From NCBI GenBank assembly GCA_944386225.1, contig CALXAH010000007.1:1-64000 (forward strand): a stretch of 64,000 nt of DNA, in the 5' to 3' direction. Below the pieces are notes generated by a model that did not search any database, had not been told where the DNA came from, and worked only from the letters and a program-made list of their open reading frames with translations. The DNA comes from an uncultured Gemmiger sp. Lineage in GTDB: Bacteria > Bacillota > Clostridia > Oscillospirales > Ruminococcaceae. The stretch's first letter is position 1. Each line of letters begins with the position of its first letter. This document shows positions 16,125 through 25,093 of the stretch, piece after piece. Position numbers and translations under genes: made by a program.

Positions 16125-17126
16125 GTGCAGTACACCCGGCTCGGCAATTCCGATCTGACCGTTTCCCGCATCTGCCTGGGGTGCATGGGCTTCGGGGACG
16201 CCCACAGCGGTCAGCACAGCTGGACGCTGGACGAGGCGGCCTCCCGGGCGGTGATCCGGCAGAGCCTAGAACAGGGGATCAATTTCTTCGACACCGCCAT
16301 CGCCTACCAGAACGGCACCAGCGAACAATATCTGGGGCGGGCATTGCGGGATTTTGCCCGCCGCGATCAGGTTGTGGTAGCCACCAAATTTCTGCCCCGC
16401 ACCCCGCAGGAGATCCGGGACGGCGTGTCGGGTCAGGACCATGTGGAACGGATGCTGGACGCCAGCCTGCAAAATCTGGGCATGGACTATGTGGATCTGT
16501 ATATTTGCCATATGTGGGACTACGCCACCCCCATGCAGGATATTCTGGAGGGTCTGGACCGGGCCGTGCGGGCGGGAAAGGTGCGGTATATCGGCATTTC
16601 CAACTGCTTTGCCTACCAGCTGGCCAAGGCAAACGCCCTGGCCCGGCAGCAGGGGTTTCCGCAGTTTGTTTCGGTGCAGGGGCATTACAACCTGATTTTC
16701 CGGGAGGAGGAGCGGGAGATGGCCCGGCTGTGCGCCGAGGACAACATCGCCATGACCCCGTACAGCCCGCTGGCCGGCGGCCGTCTGGCCCGGCGGCCGG
16801 GTGAAAGCTCCCGCCGGCTGCGGGAGGACAGCTACGCCAAGGGTAAATACGACGCCACCGCCCGGCAGGACGGTGTTATCCTTGACCGGGTGGCGGAACT
16901 GGCTGAGAGGCGGGGTGTTTCCATGACCGAAGTCTCGCTGGCCTGGCTGCTGCAAAAGGTAACCGCTCCGGTGGTGGGCGCAACCAAGCCGGCCCACCTG
17001 GAAAGCGCCGTGCGGGCGGTGGATCTGGCTCTGAGCCGGGAGGAAAACGAGTATCTGGAACAGGCCTATCTGCCCCACAGACTGGTGGGCGTGATGGCCG
17101 ACAATCCCCCGGAAAACGCCCGCTGA
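16125..17126 (+). CDS. Aldo/keto reductase
   Basis: This 333-residue protein is an NADPH-dependent aldo/keto reductase of the YajO/IolS type. The catalytic tetrad is readable: Asp and Tyr in FFDTAIAYQNG, Lys in VVATKF and His in LYICHMWDY. The C-terminal NADP part has SLAWLLQKVTAPVVGATKPAHL. GTG 16125 follows GGGGGCGG and gives the usual N-terminus MQYTRLGNSDLTVSRICLG. It is the last gene of the MerR-flavodoxin-cupin unit and is followed by a strong terminator. The physiological aldehyde or ketone is unknown. Confidence 0.9.
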   Translation: MQYTRLGNSDLTVSRICLGCMGFGDAHSGQHSWTLDEAASRAVIRQSLEQGINFFDTAIAYQNGTSEQYLGRALRDFARRDQVVVATKFLPRTPQEIRDGVSGQDHVERMLDASLQNLGMDYVDLYICHMWDYATPMQDILEGLDRAVRAGKVRYIGISNCFAYQLAKANALARQQGFPQFVSVQGHYNLIFREEEREMARLCAEDNIAMTPYSPLAGGRLARRPGESSRRLREDSYAKGKYDATARQDGVILDRVAELAERRGVSMTEVSLAWLLQKVTAPVVGATKPAHLESAVRAVDLALSREENEYLEQAYLPHRLVGVMADNPPENAR

Positions 17127-17130
17127 CGCC

Positions 17131-17165
17131 AAAAAGGACCTGCCCGACGGCAGGTCCTTTTTGCG
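17131..17165. terminator. Bidirectional terminator between AKR and DUF1847
   Basis: AAAAAGGACCTGCC and GGCAGGTCCTTTTT pair with a four-base loop and T-runs on both strands. Confidence 0.9.
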
Positions 17166-17178
17166 TATTTTGGCAAAT

Positions 17179-17817
17179 TTATTCCGGCATTTCGGCGGCG
17201 TTCAGCTTGCCGGCGAAATATCCTTCGGCACAGTAGAGGGCCCCCAGCGGATTATGGGCCAGAACCCGGTCCTTGACCGCGATGGTGGTGGTCAGGGCCT
17301 CGGCGTGCTTATAGAACATGGAATCATGCCCCACGCACAGCCCCAGCACAATATTGAACTGGGTTTTCTGTTGGTTGCACAGCAGTGCCTGAGCCGCCGG
17401 ATTGCACATGGGCTCAAAGGCCTCCGGATGCACCTTGCGGGCGGGATCGATGCCCACCGACTCTTTGGGTACGCCGCCCACCTTGCAGATCACCGACACC
17501 ACGTCCAGGCCGTTGCGGCGCAGGATATCGTCCAGGATTTTGGCTTCCCGGCGCAGGCCGCGGCAGAACGCCAGACCAACCCGGCTGTACCCCATGGCAT
17601 GGCACAGGGTCACCGTTTCCTTGACACGGGTCCAGACCCCATAGCCCAGCGCCTCCATCTCGGAAGCGCGGATGTAGAATTCCCGGAATTCCGGCTTTTG
17701 GTACAGCTCGCCCGCCTGTTCCAGCACCCCGGTCTGGTTCATGGGACAATGGGGCGAGGGGTTCTTTCCGCCCTCCCGGGAGCAGGCATGCACCGTGCAC
17801 TGTGCGCAGGCATACAT
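17179..17817 (-). CDS. DUF1847 cysteine-rich protein
   Basis: The 212-residue protein opens with MYACAQCTVHACSREGG and CPMNQ, a cysteine cluster that probably binds metal or an Fe-S centre, and continues with RVGLAFCRGLRREAK and CNPAAQALLCN, GLCVGHDSMF. This is the DUF1847 pattern seen in anaerobes. It has no known function; a redox or metal role is likely from its cysteines. AAAGGAGG precedes the start. It is monocistronic and convergent with the aldo/keto reductase. Confidence 0.8.
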   Translation of the reverse strand: MYACAQCTVHACSREGGKNPSPHCPMNQTGVLEQAGELYQKPEFREFYIRASEMEALGYGVWTRVKETVTLCHAMGYSRVGLAFCRGLRREAKILDDILRRNGLDVVSVICKVGGVPKESVGIDPARKVHPEAFEPMCNPAAQALLCNQQKTQFNIVLGLCVGHDSMFYKHAEALTTTIAVKDRVLAHNPLGALYCAEGYFAGKLNAAEMPE

Positions 17818-18001
17818 ATGCAGTTCCTCCTTTTCCGCCTGTTTTCTGCTGCCTACTATTATAGAACCGACCGGCGGGCTGTCAAGCGGCGGCAGGCAGC
17901 AGATTGGTTGCTATTTGCCGCATAAAATGGTAAAATTAATGATTAGATTCGGGGCCTTTTGGGCTGTGCGAAAATCCATCACCAAGCGGGAGCAACAATC
18001 C

Positions 18002-18613
18002 ATGGAGCCACTGGAAAAAACCCTGTCCATCAGCGAAGCCATCGTGGCGCAGATCACCGAAAACATCTTGTCGGGCGGTCTGCCGGGCGGCGCGGAGCTT
18101 ACCCAGGAAGAACTGGCCGACACCTTCGGCGTGTCCCGCATGCCGGTACGCGACGCGCTTGCCAGCCTGGAAAAGCGCGGGCTGGTGGAACGGCTGCCCA
18201 ACCGGCACATTCGGGTCAGCCGGATCACCCCGGACCATATGCTGCAGATTTTTTCCATGATCGCGCTGTGTCAGGGGCAGTGTCTGGAATCCCTGGCCCG
18301 GGATAAAGCCGGCTGGGATGCGTTTGTGGCGCGGGTTCCGCAGGAGATTACCCCCGCCGCCATGCTGCAGTTTCACCGGGCGCTGGTACAGGCTGTGACC
18401 TGCGTATATCTGCGTTCCATGCTGGCGGATATGACCGAAACATTTGTGCGGGTGGGTCTGCATGCACCGGACGCGGTCTGCTGCGAGGGGTTCCGGCGAT
18501 GCCGGCGGGCGCTGGAAGCCCGGGACCTGCCGGAATGCCGACGGGCCCTGCTGGATCACTGCCTCGCCATGGGCCGCAGCATCGTGGAAGGGCTGGCCCA
18601 CACCGATGAATAA
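18002..18613 (+). CDS. GntR-family regulator (FadR type), first of a pair
   Basis: The 203-residue protein has a GntR winged helix (LTQEELADTFGVSRMPVRDA, then LASLEKRGLVERLPNRHIRV) and a C-terminal alpha-helical FCD-like effector domain. ATG 18002 was chosen as the first Met of the family-like part; the ribosome site is weak (CGGGAG). It is followed within 34 bases by a second GntR gene. The two precede the tartrate operon and are its probable regulators, though the first could act elsewhere. Confidence 0.8.
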   Translation: MEPLEKTLSISEAIVAQITENILSGGLPGGAELTQEELADTFGVSRMPVRDALASLEKRGLVERLPNRHIRVSRITPDHMLQIFSMIALCQGQCLESLARDKAGWDAFVARVPQEITPAAMLQFHRALVQAVTCVYLRSMLADMTETFVRVGLHAPDAVCCEGFRRCRRALEARDLPECRRALLDHCLAMGRSIVEGLAHTDE

Positions 18614-18646
18614 ACGGCCATACCTGCCGGAAAAGGAGATTCCGTC

Positions 18647-19312
18647 ATGAAAAAACTATATCCGATCAAGCTGCTGCCCGCCCGGGAACGGGTAGCCTCG
18701 GCACTGCGCAAGGCGATTTTTGCCCAGGATCTGAAAGAGGGCGAGGTGCTGGCGCTGGAATCCACTGCGGAACAGCTGGGCGTTTCGGTAACGCCGGTAC
18801 GGGAGGCGTTTCAGATTCTGGCGCGGGACGGCTTTATTGCGCTGCGCCCCAACAAGGGCGCGGTGGTGCTGGGCGTGCAGGAAAGCCTGATCCGGGATCA
18901 CTACGAGCTGCGGGCTATTCTGGAGAGTGCCGCCTGCCGCCTGATCTGCGAGAGAAACGCCGATCTGTCCGGCATTATCGACGCTCACGAGGGCTCCCTG
19001 CAGAGCGTACAGGAGCAGGACGCCCGGGAATACGGCAGCTACAACCAGAGTTTTCATTTCGAGATCTGGACCGCCTGCGGCAATGAGCGGCTGCGCAGCA
19101 CCGTGGCCGATCTGTGGAACGGCCTTTCGGTGGGAATTGACACCAACGCCATTGAATACGCCCAGCTTTCCCTGCAGGAGCATGCCGGTGTGCTGGAGGC
19201 CCTGCAGGCCCGGAACGCGGAGCTGGCCGAGCAGCGGATGTACGCGCACATTCTGCGCAGCATGAACAGCATGCTCTCCCACTACCAGAAGCCTTCCCAG
19301 CAGGATACCTGA
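18647..19312 (+). CDS. GntR-family regulator (FadR type), second of a pair
   Basis: The 221-residue protein has the FadR-type winged helix (LESTAEQLGVSVTPVREAFQ, then ILARDGFIALRPNKGAVV) and an FCD domain with the expected metal-site His and Asp positions (IRDHYELRAILESAACRL, NQSFHFEIW). AAAGGAG lies before ATG 18647. It is the last gene before the tartrate operon, separated by 294 bases that hold a 15-bp dyad over the operon promoter, so it is the best candidate to bind there with tartrate or a related hydroxy acid as effector. That link is inference. Confidence 0.85.
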   Translation: MKKLYPIKLLPARERVASALRKAIFAQDLKEGEVLALESTAEQLGVSVTPVREAFQILARDGFIALRPNKGAVVLGVQESLIRDHYELRAILESAACRLICERNADLSGIIDAHEGSLQSVQEQDAREYGSYNQSFHFEIWTACGNERLRSTVADLWNGLSVGIDTNAIEYAQLSLQEHAGVLEALQARNAELAEQRMYAHILRSMNSMLSHYQKPSQQDT

Positions 19313-19344
19313 GGCAAGATAGACAAAAAGAGACAGCACGCATT

Positions 19345-19397
19345 AACACAATCGCCAAATTTCGTCACAAGCTATTGACTTCTTTGGTGATTGTGTT
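19345..19397. promoter_or_regulatory. 15-bp dyad overlapping the tartrate operon promoter
   Basis: AACACAATCGCCAAA (19345-19359) and TTTGGTGATTGTGTT (19383-19397) are inverted with 14 of 15 matches. The right arm fills the promoter spacer, as expected for a repressor site such as that of the upstream GntR protein. Confidence 0.6.
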
Positions 19398-19403
19398 TAT
19401 TCT
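19375..19403 (+). promoter_or_regulatory. Promoter of the tartrate operon
   Basis: TTGACT (19375-19380), 17-base spacer, TATTCT (19398-19403). It leaves a leader of about 200 bases before the transporter start. Confidence 0.6.
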
Positions 19404-19454
19404 AAAGTTAGAATTGGATACAAGATAATTTATATCTTACTTTTCATCAAATAA

Positions 19455-19560
19455 CATGACACCCAGCCGGACGGCCGACCGGCTGGGTGAACGCCGATGA
19501 AAGGGTGTATCCGGCCCCCGGTTGGGGCATGGGAGCCACGGCCGCGCCCGGTGAGCGGCA
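19455..19560 (+). ncRNA. Structured 5' leader of the tartrate operon
   Basis: The leader is suddenly GC-rich. A strong hairpin is formed by CACCCAGCCGG and CCGGCTGGGTG (about 19459-19488), followed by further complementary segments up to the ribosome site. It may be a cis-regulatory RNA. I recognised no known riboswitch class and cannot predict its ligand. Confidence 0.35.
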
Positions 19561-19606
19561 GGTTCGGTTCCTTGATCCTGGTGTGAATTGAAAGGAGTAA
19601 GCGTGT

Positions 19607-20869
19607 ATGTCTTCTGCAACGATCACATTGTTGTTCCTGGCTTTTGCCGTGGTCATGTTCGTGACCGAAAAGATTCCCCTGGCACTGACCGCTTCCGTCG
19701 TGGCTATCGGCCTGAATCTCACCGGCGTGCTGGATAATTCCGCAACCTTTGCCGGTTACATCAACAGCAACGTTATCCTCTGCGTGGGTATGTTCGTGGT
19801 GGGCCAGGCCCTGTTTGAAACCGGCATGGCCAACCGGATCGGCCGGCTGGTAACCCGCTTTGCCAAGACCGAGCGGTCGCTGATCGTGGCGGTCATGCTG
19901 ATCACCGGGCTGATGTCCGGCTTTCTGTCCAACACCGGCACCGCGGCGGTTCTGATCCCGGTGGTGTGCGGTATCGCGGACGAGTCCGGCTTCTCCCGCG
20001 GCAAGCTGCTGATGCCGCTGGTATTCGCCGCGGCGCTGGGCGGCAACCTGTCCATCATCGGCGCGCCCGGCAACCTGATGGGTGTGAACGCCCTGCAGGA
20101 AATGGGCCTTGCCATCAGCTTCTTCATGTACGCCCCGGTGGGTCTGCCCATGCTGCTGGTGGGCATCCTGTACTATGCGGTGATCGGTTACCGGTTCCTG
20201 CCCAACACCGTGGGCGAGGGCCAGGCCGAGGGTTCCAGCCGGGATTTCAGCCAGGTACCTGCCTGGAAGCAGATCACCTCTCTGGTTGTGCTGGTCGTGG
20301 TGGTCTTTGCCATGATCTTTGAATCCCAGATCGGCATCAGCCTGCAGGTTTCCGCCTGCATCGGCGCCATCGTGCTGGTGGTGCTGGGCGTTATCTCCGA
20401 AAAAGAAGCTTTGAAATCCATTGACCTGAAGGTCGTTCTGCTGTTCGGCGGTTCCCTGGCGCTGGCCGAAGCGCTGGAAGGCACCGGCGCCGGCACCCTG
20501 ATCGCCGACTTCATCGTGGGCCTGCTGGGCAGCAACCCGCACCCGATCCTGATCCTGCTGGCCATCTTTGTGGTAGGCTGCGCGCTGACCAACTTCATGT
20601 CCAACACCGCCACCACCGCCCTGATGGTTCCCATCGCCACCTCCCTGGCCCAGAGCCTGGGTGCGGATCCCCGTGCGATGATCATCGCCACCGTAATTGC
20701 CTGTTCCTGCGCGTATGCCACCCCCATCGGCATGCCCGCCAACACCATGGTGGTGGGCCTGGGCGGCTACAAGTTCAACGACTACGTGAAATCCGGCATG
20801 CCGATGATTCTGATCGCCTTTGTGATCTGCATGGTGCTGCTGCCCATCCTTTACCCCTTCTTCCCCTAA
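19607..20869 (+). CDS. SLC13 (DASS)-family anion symporter, probably for tartrate
   Basis: The 420-residue integral membrane protein has about 11 hydrophobic segments and two repeated re-entrant motifs, SNTGTAAVLIPV and SNTATTALMVPIATSLA, typical of sodium-coupled di- and tricarboxylate carriers of the SLC13/CitT group. GAAAGGAG precedes ATG 19607. It is the first gene of an operon with the two tartrate dehydratase subunits and a tartrate/D-malate-type dehydrogenase, so the likely cargo is L-tartrate, perhaps exchanged for succinate. Substrate is inferred from the neighbours. Confidence 0.85.
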   Translation: MSSATITLLFLAFAVVMFVTEKIPLALTASVVAIGLNLTGVLDNSATFAGYINSNVILCVGMFVVGQALFETGMANRIGRLVTRFAKTERSLIVAVMLITGLMSGFLSNTGTAAVLIPVVCGIADESGFSRGKLLMPLVFAAALGGNLSIIGAPGNLMGVNALQEMGLAISFFMYAPVGLPMLLVGILYYAVIGYRFLPNTVGEGQAEGSSRDFSQVPAWKQITSLVVLVVVVFAMIFESQIGISLQVSACIGAIVLVVLGVISEKEALKSIDLKVVLLFGGSLALAEALEGTGAGTLIADFIVGLLGSNPHPILILLAIFVVGCALTNFMSNTATTALMVPIATSLAQSLGADPRAMIIATVIACSCAYATPIGMPANTMVVGLGGYKFNDYVKSGMPMILIAFVICMVLLPILYPFFP

Positions 20870-20926
20870 CCAACGGAACGGTCTTTGGCCGTATCGCTCA
20901 ATCTTTCTGATCGCAGGAGGTTTGCT

Positions 20927-21829
20927 ATGAGTACAAAAGAAACACAGGTAAAACAAATGACGGACACGATGGCCGCCTTCATCGACCTGGTAGGCAAAAA
21001 ATTACCGGACGACGTCACCGCCAAGCTGACCGAGCTGCGGGCGGCTGAGACCAGCCCGCTGGCCAGCACCATCTACGACTGCATGTTCAAGAACCAGGAT
21101 CTGGCCTGGAAGCTCAATCGTCCCAGCTGCCAGGACACCGGCGTGCTGCAGTTCTGGGTGAAATGCGGGGTGAACTTCCCGCTGATCGGCGAGCTGGAAG
21201 CCCTGCTCAAGGAAGCGGTGGTGCAGGCCACCTTCTCCGCGCCGCTGCGCCATAACAGCGTGGAAACCTTTGACGAGTTCAACACCGGCCGCAACGTGGG
21301 CAAAGGCACCCCCACCGTATTCTGGGACATCGTGCCCGGCAGCGACAAGTGTGAAGTCTACACCTACATGGCCGGCGGCGGCTGCACCCTGCCCGGCAAG
21401 GCCATGGTGCTGATGCCCGGCGCAGGCTACGAGGGCGTGACCCGGTTTGTGCTGGACGTGATGACCAGCTACGGCCTGAACGCCTGCCCCCCGCTGCTGG
21501 TGGGCGTGGGCGTGGCCACCAGCGTGGAGACCGCGGCGCTGCTGTCCAAGAAGGCGCTGATGCGTCCCATCGGTTCCCACAACGAGAACGAGCGCGCCGC
21601 CAAGATGGAGAAACTGCTGGAGGACGGCATCAACGAGATCGGCATCGGGCCCCAGGGCATGGGCGGCAAGTATTCGGTGATGGGCGTGAACATCGAGAAC
21701 ACCGCCCGTCATCCCTCCACCATCGGCGTGGCGGTGAATGTGGGCTGCTGGAGCCACCGGCGCGGCCACATCATCTTTGACAAAGACCTGAACTACACGA
21801 TTACAACGCATTCGGGGGTGACTCTCTAA
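20927..21829 (+). CDS. ttdA: L(+)-tartrate dehydratase, alpha subunit
   Basis: This 300-residue protein is the iron-sulfur subunit of a class I fumarase-type hydro-lyase. Visible landmarks are [12 protein letters not shown] with the first cluster Cys, [20 protein letters not shown], which separates tartrate dehydratase from fumarase, and [12 protein letters not shown] with another Cys. The enzyme removes water from L-tartrate to give oxaloacetate in the cytoplasm and is oxygen-sensitive. GCAGGAGG precedes ATG 20927. Its stop overlaps the start of the beta subunit by one base, so the two are translated together. Confidence 0.9.
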   Translation: MSTKETQVKQMTDTMAAFIDLVGKKLPDDVTAKLTELRAAETSPLASTIYDCMFKNQDLAWKLNRPSCQDTGVLQFWVKCGVNFPLIGELEALLKEAVVQATFSAPLRHNSVETFDEFNTGRNVGKGTPTVFWDIVPGSDKCEVYTYMAGGGCTLPGKAMVLMPGAGYEGVTRFVLDVMTSYGLNACPPLLVGVGVATSVETAALLSKKALMRPIGSHNENERAAKMEKLLEDGINEIGIGPQGMGGKYSVMGVNIENTARHPSTIGVAVNVGCWSHRRGHIIFDKDLNYTITTHSGVTL

Positions 21830-22455
21830 TGGTAGAAATCAGAGACGGAAAAAAGGTTCTTATTACGCCCATCAGCCGGGAGGACCTGAACGACATCCAC
21901 ATCGGGGACATCATCTATCTGGACGGCGACCTGACCACCTGCCGTGACGTGGCCCACCGCCGCCTGGTGGAGGAAGGCCGTCCGCTGCCGGTGGACGTGC
22001 GGGACTGCGCCATCCTGCACGCCGGTCCCATCATCCGCCCGCTGGAGAACGACAAGTTCGAGATGGTCTCGGTAGGCCCCACCACCTCCATGCGCATGGA
22101 GAAGTTTGAAAAGGAATTTGTGGAGCAGACCGGCGTCAAGGTGATCGTGGGCAAGGGCGGCATGGGCCCCAACACGGAATACGCCTGCAAGAACTACGGC
22201 TGCCTGCACTGCGTCATCCCCGCCGGCAACGCGGTAATGGCCGCTGTGGAGGTAGAGGAAATCCTGGAGGCCCAGTGGCGGGATCTGGGCATGCCCGAGA
22301 CCCTGTGGCACTGCCGTGTCAAGGAGTTCGGCCCGCTGATCGTCTCCATCGACACCGACGGCCGCAACCTGTTTGAGGAACAGAAGGTCATCTACAACGA
22401 GCGCAAGGAAAAGGTTTACGAGCGGATCTGCAAAGAGGTGCGCTTCATCAAGTAA
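21829..22455 (+). CDS. ttdB: L(+)-tartrate dehydratase, beta subunit
   Basis: The 208-residue swivelling subunit has [20 protein letters not shown] at its start, [15 protein letters not shown], the catalytic-region [10 protein letters not shown] and [20 protein letters not shown], all typical of the C-terminal half of class I fumarases and of TtdB. Its ATG is joined to the TAA of ttdA (TAATG). With TtdA it forms the active heteromer producing oxaloacetate. A GC-rich hairpin separates it from the dehydrogenase gene. Confidence 0.9.
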   Translation: MVEIRDGKKVLITPISREDLNDIHIGDIIYLDGDLTTCRDVAHRRLVEEGRPLPVDVRDCAILHAGPIIRPLENDKFEMVSVGPTTSMRMEKFEKEFVEQTGVKVIVGKGGMGPNTEYACKNYGCLHCVIPAGNAVMAAVEVEEILEAQWRDLGMPETLWHCRVKEFGPLIVSIDTDGRNLFEEQKVIYNERKEKVYERICKEVRFIK

Positions 22456-22458
22456 GGC

Positions 22459-22490
22459 AAAGGCGGCGCCCTCACCGGGGCGCCGCCTTT
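22459..22490 (+). terminator. Weak terminator or attenuator after ttdB
   Basis: AAAGGCGGCGCCC and GGGGCGCCGCCTTT pair, but only three T bases follow, so part of the transcript probably continues into the dehydrogenase gene. Confidence 0.5.
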
Positions 22491-22519
22491 CGTATGCCGG
22501 GACAAGAGAGGAGAACCGT

Positions 22520-23593
22520 ATGAAAACCTACAACATTGCCGTGATTGCCGGGGACGGCATCGGCCCGGGGGTCGTGGCGGAGGAACTCAAGGTGCTGGAC
22601 CGGGTGGCCGAGCGGGACGGCGGTTTCCGCTTTGAATACACCTATTTCCCCTGGGGATGCGAATATTACCTGCGGGAAGGCCGGATGATGCCGGAGAACG
22701 GCCTGGAAATCCTGAAGCCCTTTGACGCCATCGTGCTGGGGGCAGTGGGCTATCCCGGCGTGCCGGATCATATCTCGCTGCGGGATCTGCTGCTGCAGAT
22801 CCGCCGTGGCTTTGACGAATACGTAAACGTGCGCCCCGTCCGGCTGCTGAAAGGCGCGCCCTGCCCGCTGAAGGACGTAAAGCGGGAGGACGTCAATATG
22901 GTGGTGATCCGGGAGAACAGCGAGGGCGAATACGCCGGCGAGGGCGGCTGGTTCAACAAGGGCACACCGGAGGAATATGTGCACCAGATCGGCGTATTTA
23001 CCCGGAAAGGCTGCGAGCGGATCATGCGGTACGCCTTTGAACTGGCCAAAAAGAACGGCTGGAGCGTTACCAGCGTGAGCAAGGGCAACGCGCTGAACTA
23101 TTCCATGGTATTGTGGGATCAGATTTTCCACGAAACGGCGGCCCGTTACCCGGATACCCCCACCCATGAGTATCTGGTGGATGCGGCGGCCTGCCATTTT
23201 GTGCGGGATCCGGGCCGGTTCCAGGTGGTGGTGACCTCCAACCTGTTCGGCGATATTCTGACCGATCTGGGCGCGGCCATTGCCGGCGGCATGGGTCTGG
23301 CGGCCGGGGCCAACCTGAACCCGGAAGGCGAATACCCCTCCATGTTTGAGCCGATCCACGGTTCCGCCCCGGACATCGCGGGCACCGGCAAGGCCAACCC
23401 GATGGCGGCGGTCTGGTCCGCCAGCCAGCTGCTGGAGTTCCTGGGGTATGAGAAATACGCGGCCCGGGTGCTTGAGGCCATCGAAGCCGTGCTGGTGGAG
23501 GGCCAGGCCCTGACCCCGGAACTGGGCGGCAGCGCCACCACTGCCCAGGTAGGCGACGCGCTGGTGAACAAGCTGGACGAACTGCTGCGCTGA
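22520..23593 (+). CDS. Tartrate/D-malate dehydrogenase (isopropylmalate dehydrogenase family)
   Basis: The 357-residue enzyme belongs to the metal-dependent NAD decarboxylating dehydrogenases. It has AVIAGDGIGPGV, the substrate loop DLLLQIRRGFDEYVNVRPVR, VVIRENSEGEYAGEGGWF, the metal-binding Asp residues in TSNLFGDILTDLGAAIAGG, and FEPIHGSAPDIAGTGKANP. The loop and ENSEGEYAGEGG favour tartrate or D-malate over isopropylmalate or isocitrate. AGAGGAG precedes ATG 22520. In this operon it would take tartrate stereoisomers or D-malate to pyruvate-level products, beside the TtdAB route. Confidence 0.85.
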   Translation: MKTYNIAVIAGDGIGPGVVAEELKVLDRVAERDGGFRFEYTYFPWGCEYYLREGRMMPENGLEILKPFDAIVLGAVGYPGVPDHISLRDLLLQIRRGFDEYVNVRPVRLLKGAPCPLKDVKREDVNMVVIRENSEGEYAGEGGWFNKGTPEEYVHQIGVFTRKGCERIMRYAFELAKKNGWSVTSVSKGNALNYSMVLWDQIFHETAARYPDTPTHEYLVDAAACHFVRDPGRFQVVVTSNLFGDILTDLGAAIAGGMGLAAGANLNPEGEYPSMFEPIHGSAPDIAGTGKANPMAAVWSASQLLEFLGYEKYAARVLEAIEAVLVEGQALTPELGGSATTAQVGDALVNKLDELLR

Positions 23594-23601
23594 GATATGA
23601 A

Positions 23602-23640
23602 GAACGCCCCCGCGGCCAGCCCGCGGGGGCGTTCGGTTTA
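23602..23640. terminator. Bidirectional terminator between tartrate operon and GH43
   Basis: GAACGCCCCCGCGG and CCGCGGGGGCGTTC pair with a five-base loop between two convergent genes. Confidence 0.8.
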
Positions 23641-25079
23641 TGCCAGCGTAAAGGCCCGGAAATCCAGGCGGCCTTTGCCTTTGTAGCGGAAACACAGGGC
23701 GCTGTCCCCGTCCGGCAGCGGACAGGTGGCACGGAGGGTGGTCCATTGCCGGGTGTGAAGCCGCACCGGGATGACGGCTGCCGATGCGCCGTCCGGCGTA
23801 TCCGCCACCAGCAGTTCCCCGGTTGCCCGGCCCCGCAGTTCCACCTCCACCGTCTGCAGGCCCGCCAGCCGGAAATACTTGAAACCGGCCACCGCCCCGT
23901 TTCGCAGATTGGCGATGTACTGGGTATCGGTCTGTTCCCCGTCCGGGGTCTCCTGGGTGAAGTAGGGGTGGCCCGCCAGCCGCAGCCGGGGGAACCGGAT
24001 ATCGTACCGGGCAGAGCCTTGGCCGCTGTAGAGCTGGCAGGCGATCCGGGCCGGATAACGGCCGCGGCCCTCCAGCGGGCCGCCGTTCAGGCCGCAGGAG
24101 GTAACCTCCGCCTGCCGGAATCCGCCCTCCGGGGTACGGGTGAGCCGTTCGGCGCAGCCCTGCCGGGAATAGGAATGGCGGTTGGTCTGCCGGTGGTAGA
24201 ACACGTACCAGTCCTCCCCGATCTTCTCGATGCCGCCGTGGGTATTGCCCAGGTAGTTGACCGCTTTCCGCTCGTCGGTATTGCCGTTCAGGAACAGATC
24301 CCCCATATCCACCAGGGTACCGCCAAAGGTGAACGGCCCGGCGGGGCTGTCGGCCATGGCCCAGCAGAGTTCGTGGTTATGCTGGGAGGAATAGACAAAG
24401 CAATACCGGCCATCCACCTTGCGGATGGAGCTGGCCTCAAAAAAGGCGTGATCCGGGAAATGGCCGGGCTGCTTTTTTGTGGGGAACAGCAGGGTGGGGC
24501 CGGAACGGATGGTGATCATATCCGGCTCCAGTTCCAGCACCACGCCGCCCTCGTTGGTCAGGCGGCGAAATCCCGAGGCGATGGCCGGCACCCGGGTGGC
24601 AAAGCCGGAATACAGCCAGACCCGGCCGTCCTCGTCGGTGAGAATGCAGGGGTCAAAGGGAAAGGGCTCCCCCGACCGGGTGCCCCACACATGCCCGTCC
24701 GCAAACCGGACATGGCCGTGGAACTGGTATTCCCCGGCCGGGGTATCACAGACCGCACCCCCATGACACCCCGGAAATCAAAGGCATAGTACAGGTAATA
24801 CCGGCCGTCCGGGCCGCGGGTTACATCCGGGGCATACAGGCAGCGGCGGCCGGAGGGGTTCATCGGATCCTGGTTTTTGCGGTAGATGACCCCCTCATAC
24901 CGCCAGGCGCTCAGATCCTCCACCGGGGCGGACCAGCACACATAGTCGTTCATACAGAACAGCGGCCCGCCGAACCGGTCGTGGGAGCCGTATACATACA
25001 CACGGCCCTCAAAAACATGGGGTTCGCTGTCCGGGATATACTCCCAGCCCGGGAGATAAGGGTTCATGGCTTGACGCAT
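23638..25079 (-). pseudogene. Glycoside hydrolase family 43, frameshifted
   Basis: The first frame from 25079 reads MRQAMNPYLPGWEYIPDSEP, then HVFEGRVYVYGSHDRFGG and LYAPDVTRGPDGRYYLYYAF, a clear GH43 propeller. At a run of five G bases (24758-24762) it leaves that frame; the continuation CDTPAGEYQF, then FADGHVWGTRSGEPFPFDP and ILTDEDGRVWLYSG lies in another frame and runs to the stop at 23638. One lost base in the G-run explains it. The C-terminal 120 residues resemble a CBM6-type carbohydrate-binding module. AAGGAGG precedes the start. It could be a sequencing error in the homopolymer; otherwise the enzyme is inactive. Confidence 0.8.
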
Positions 25080-25093
25080 CGCAGGTTTCCTCC

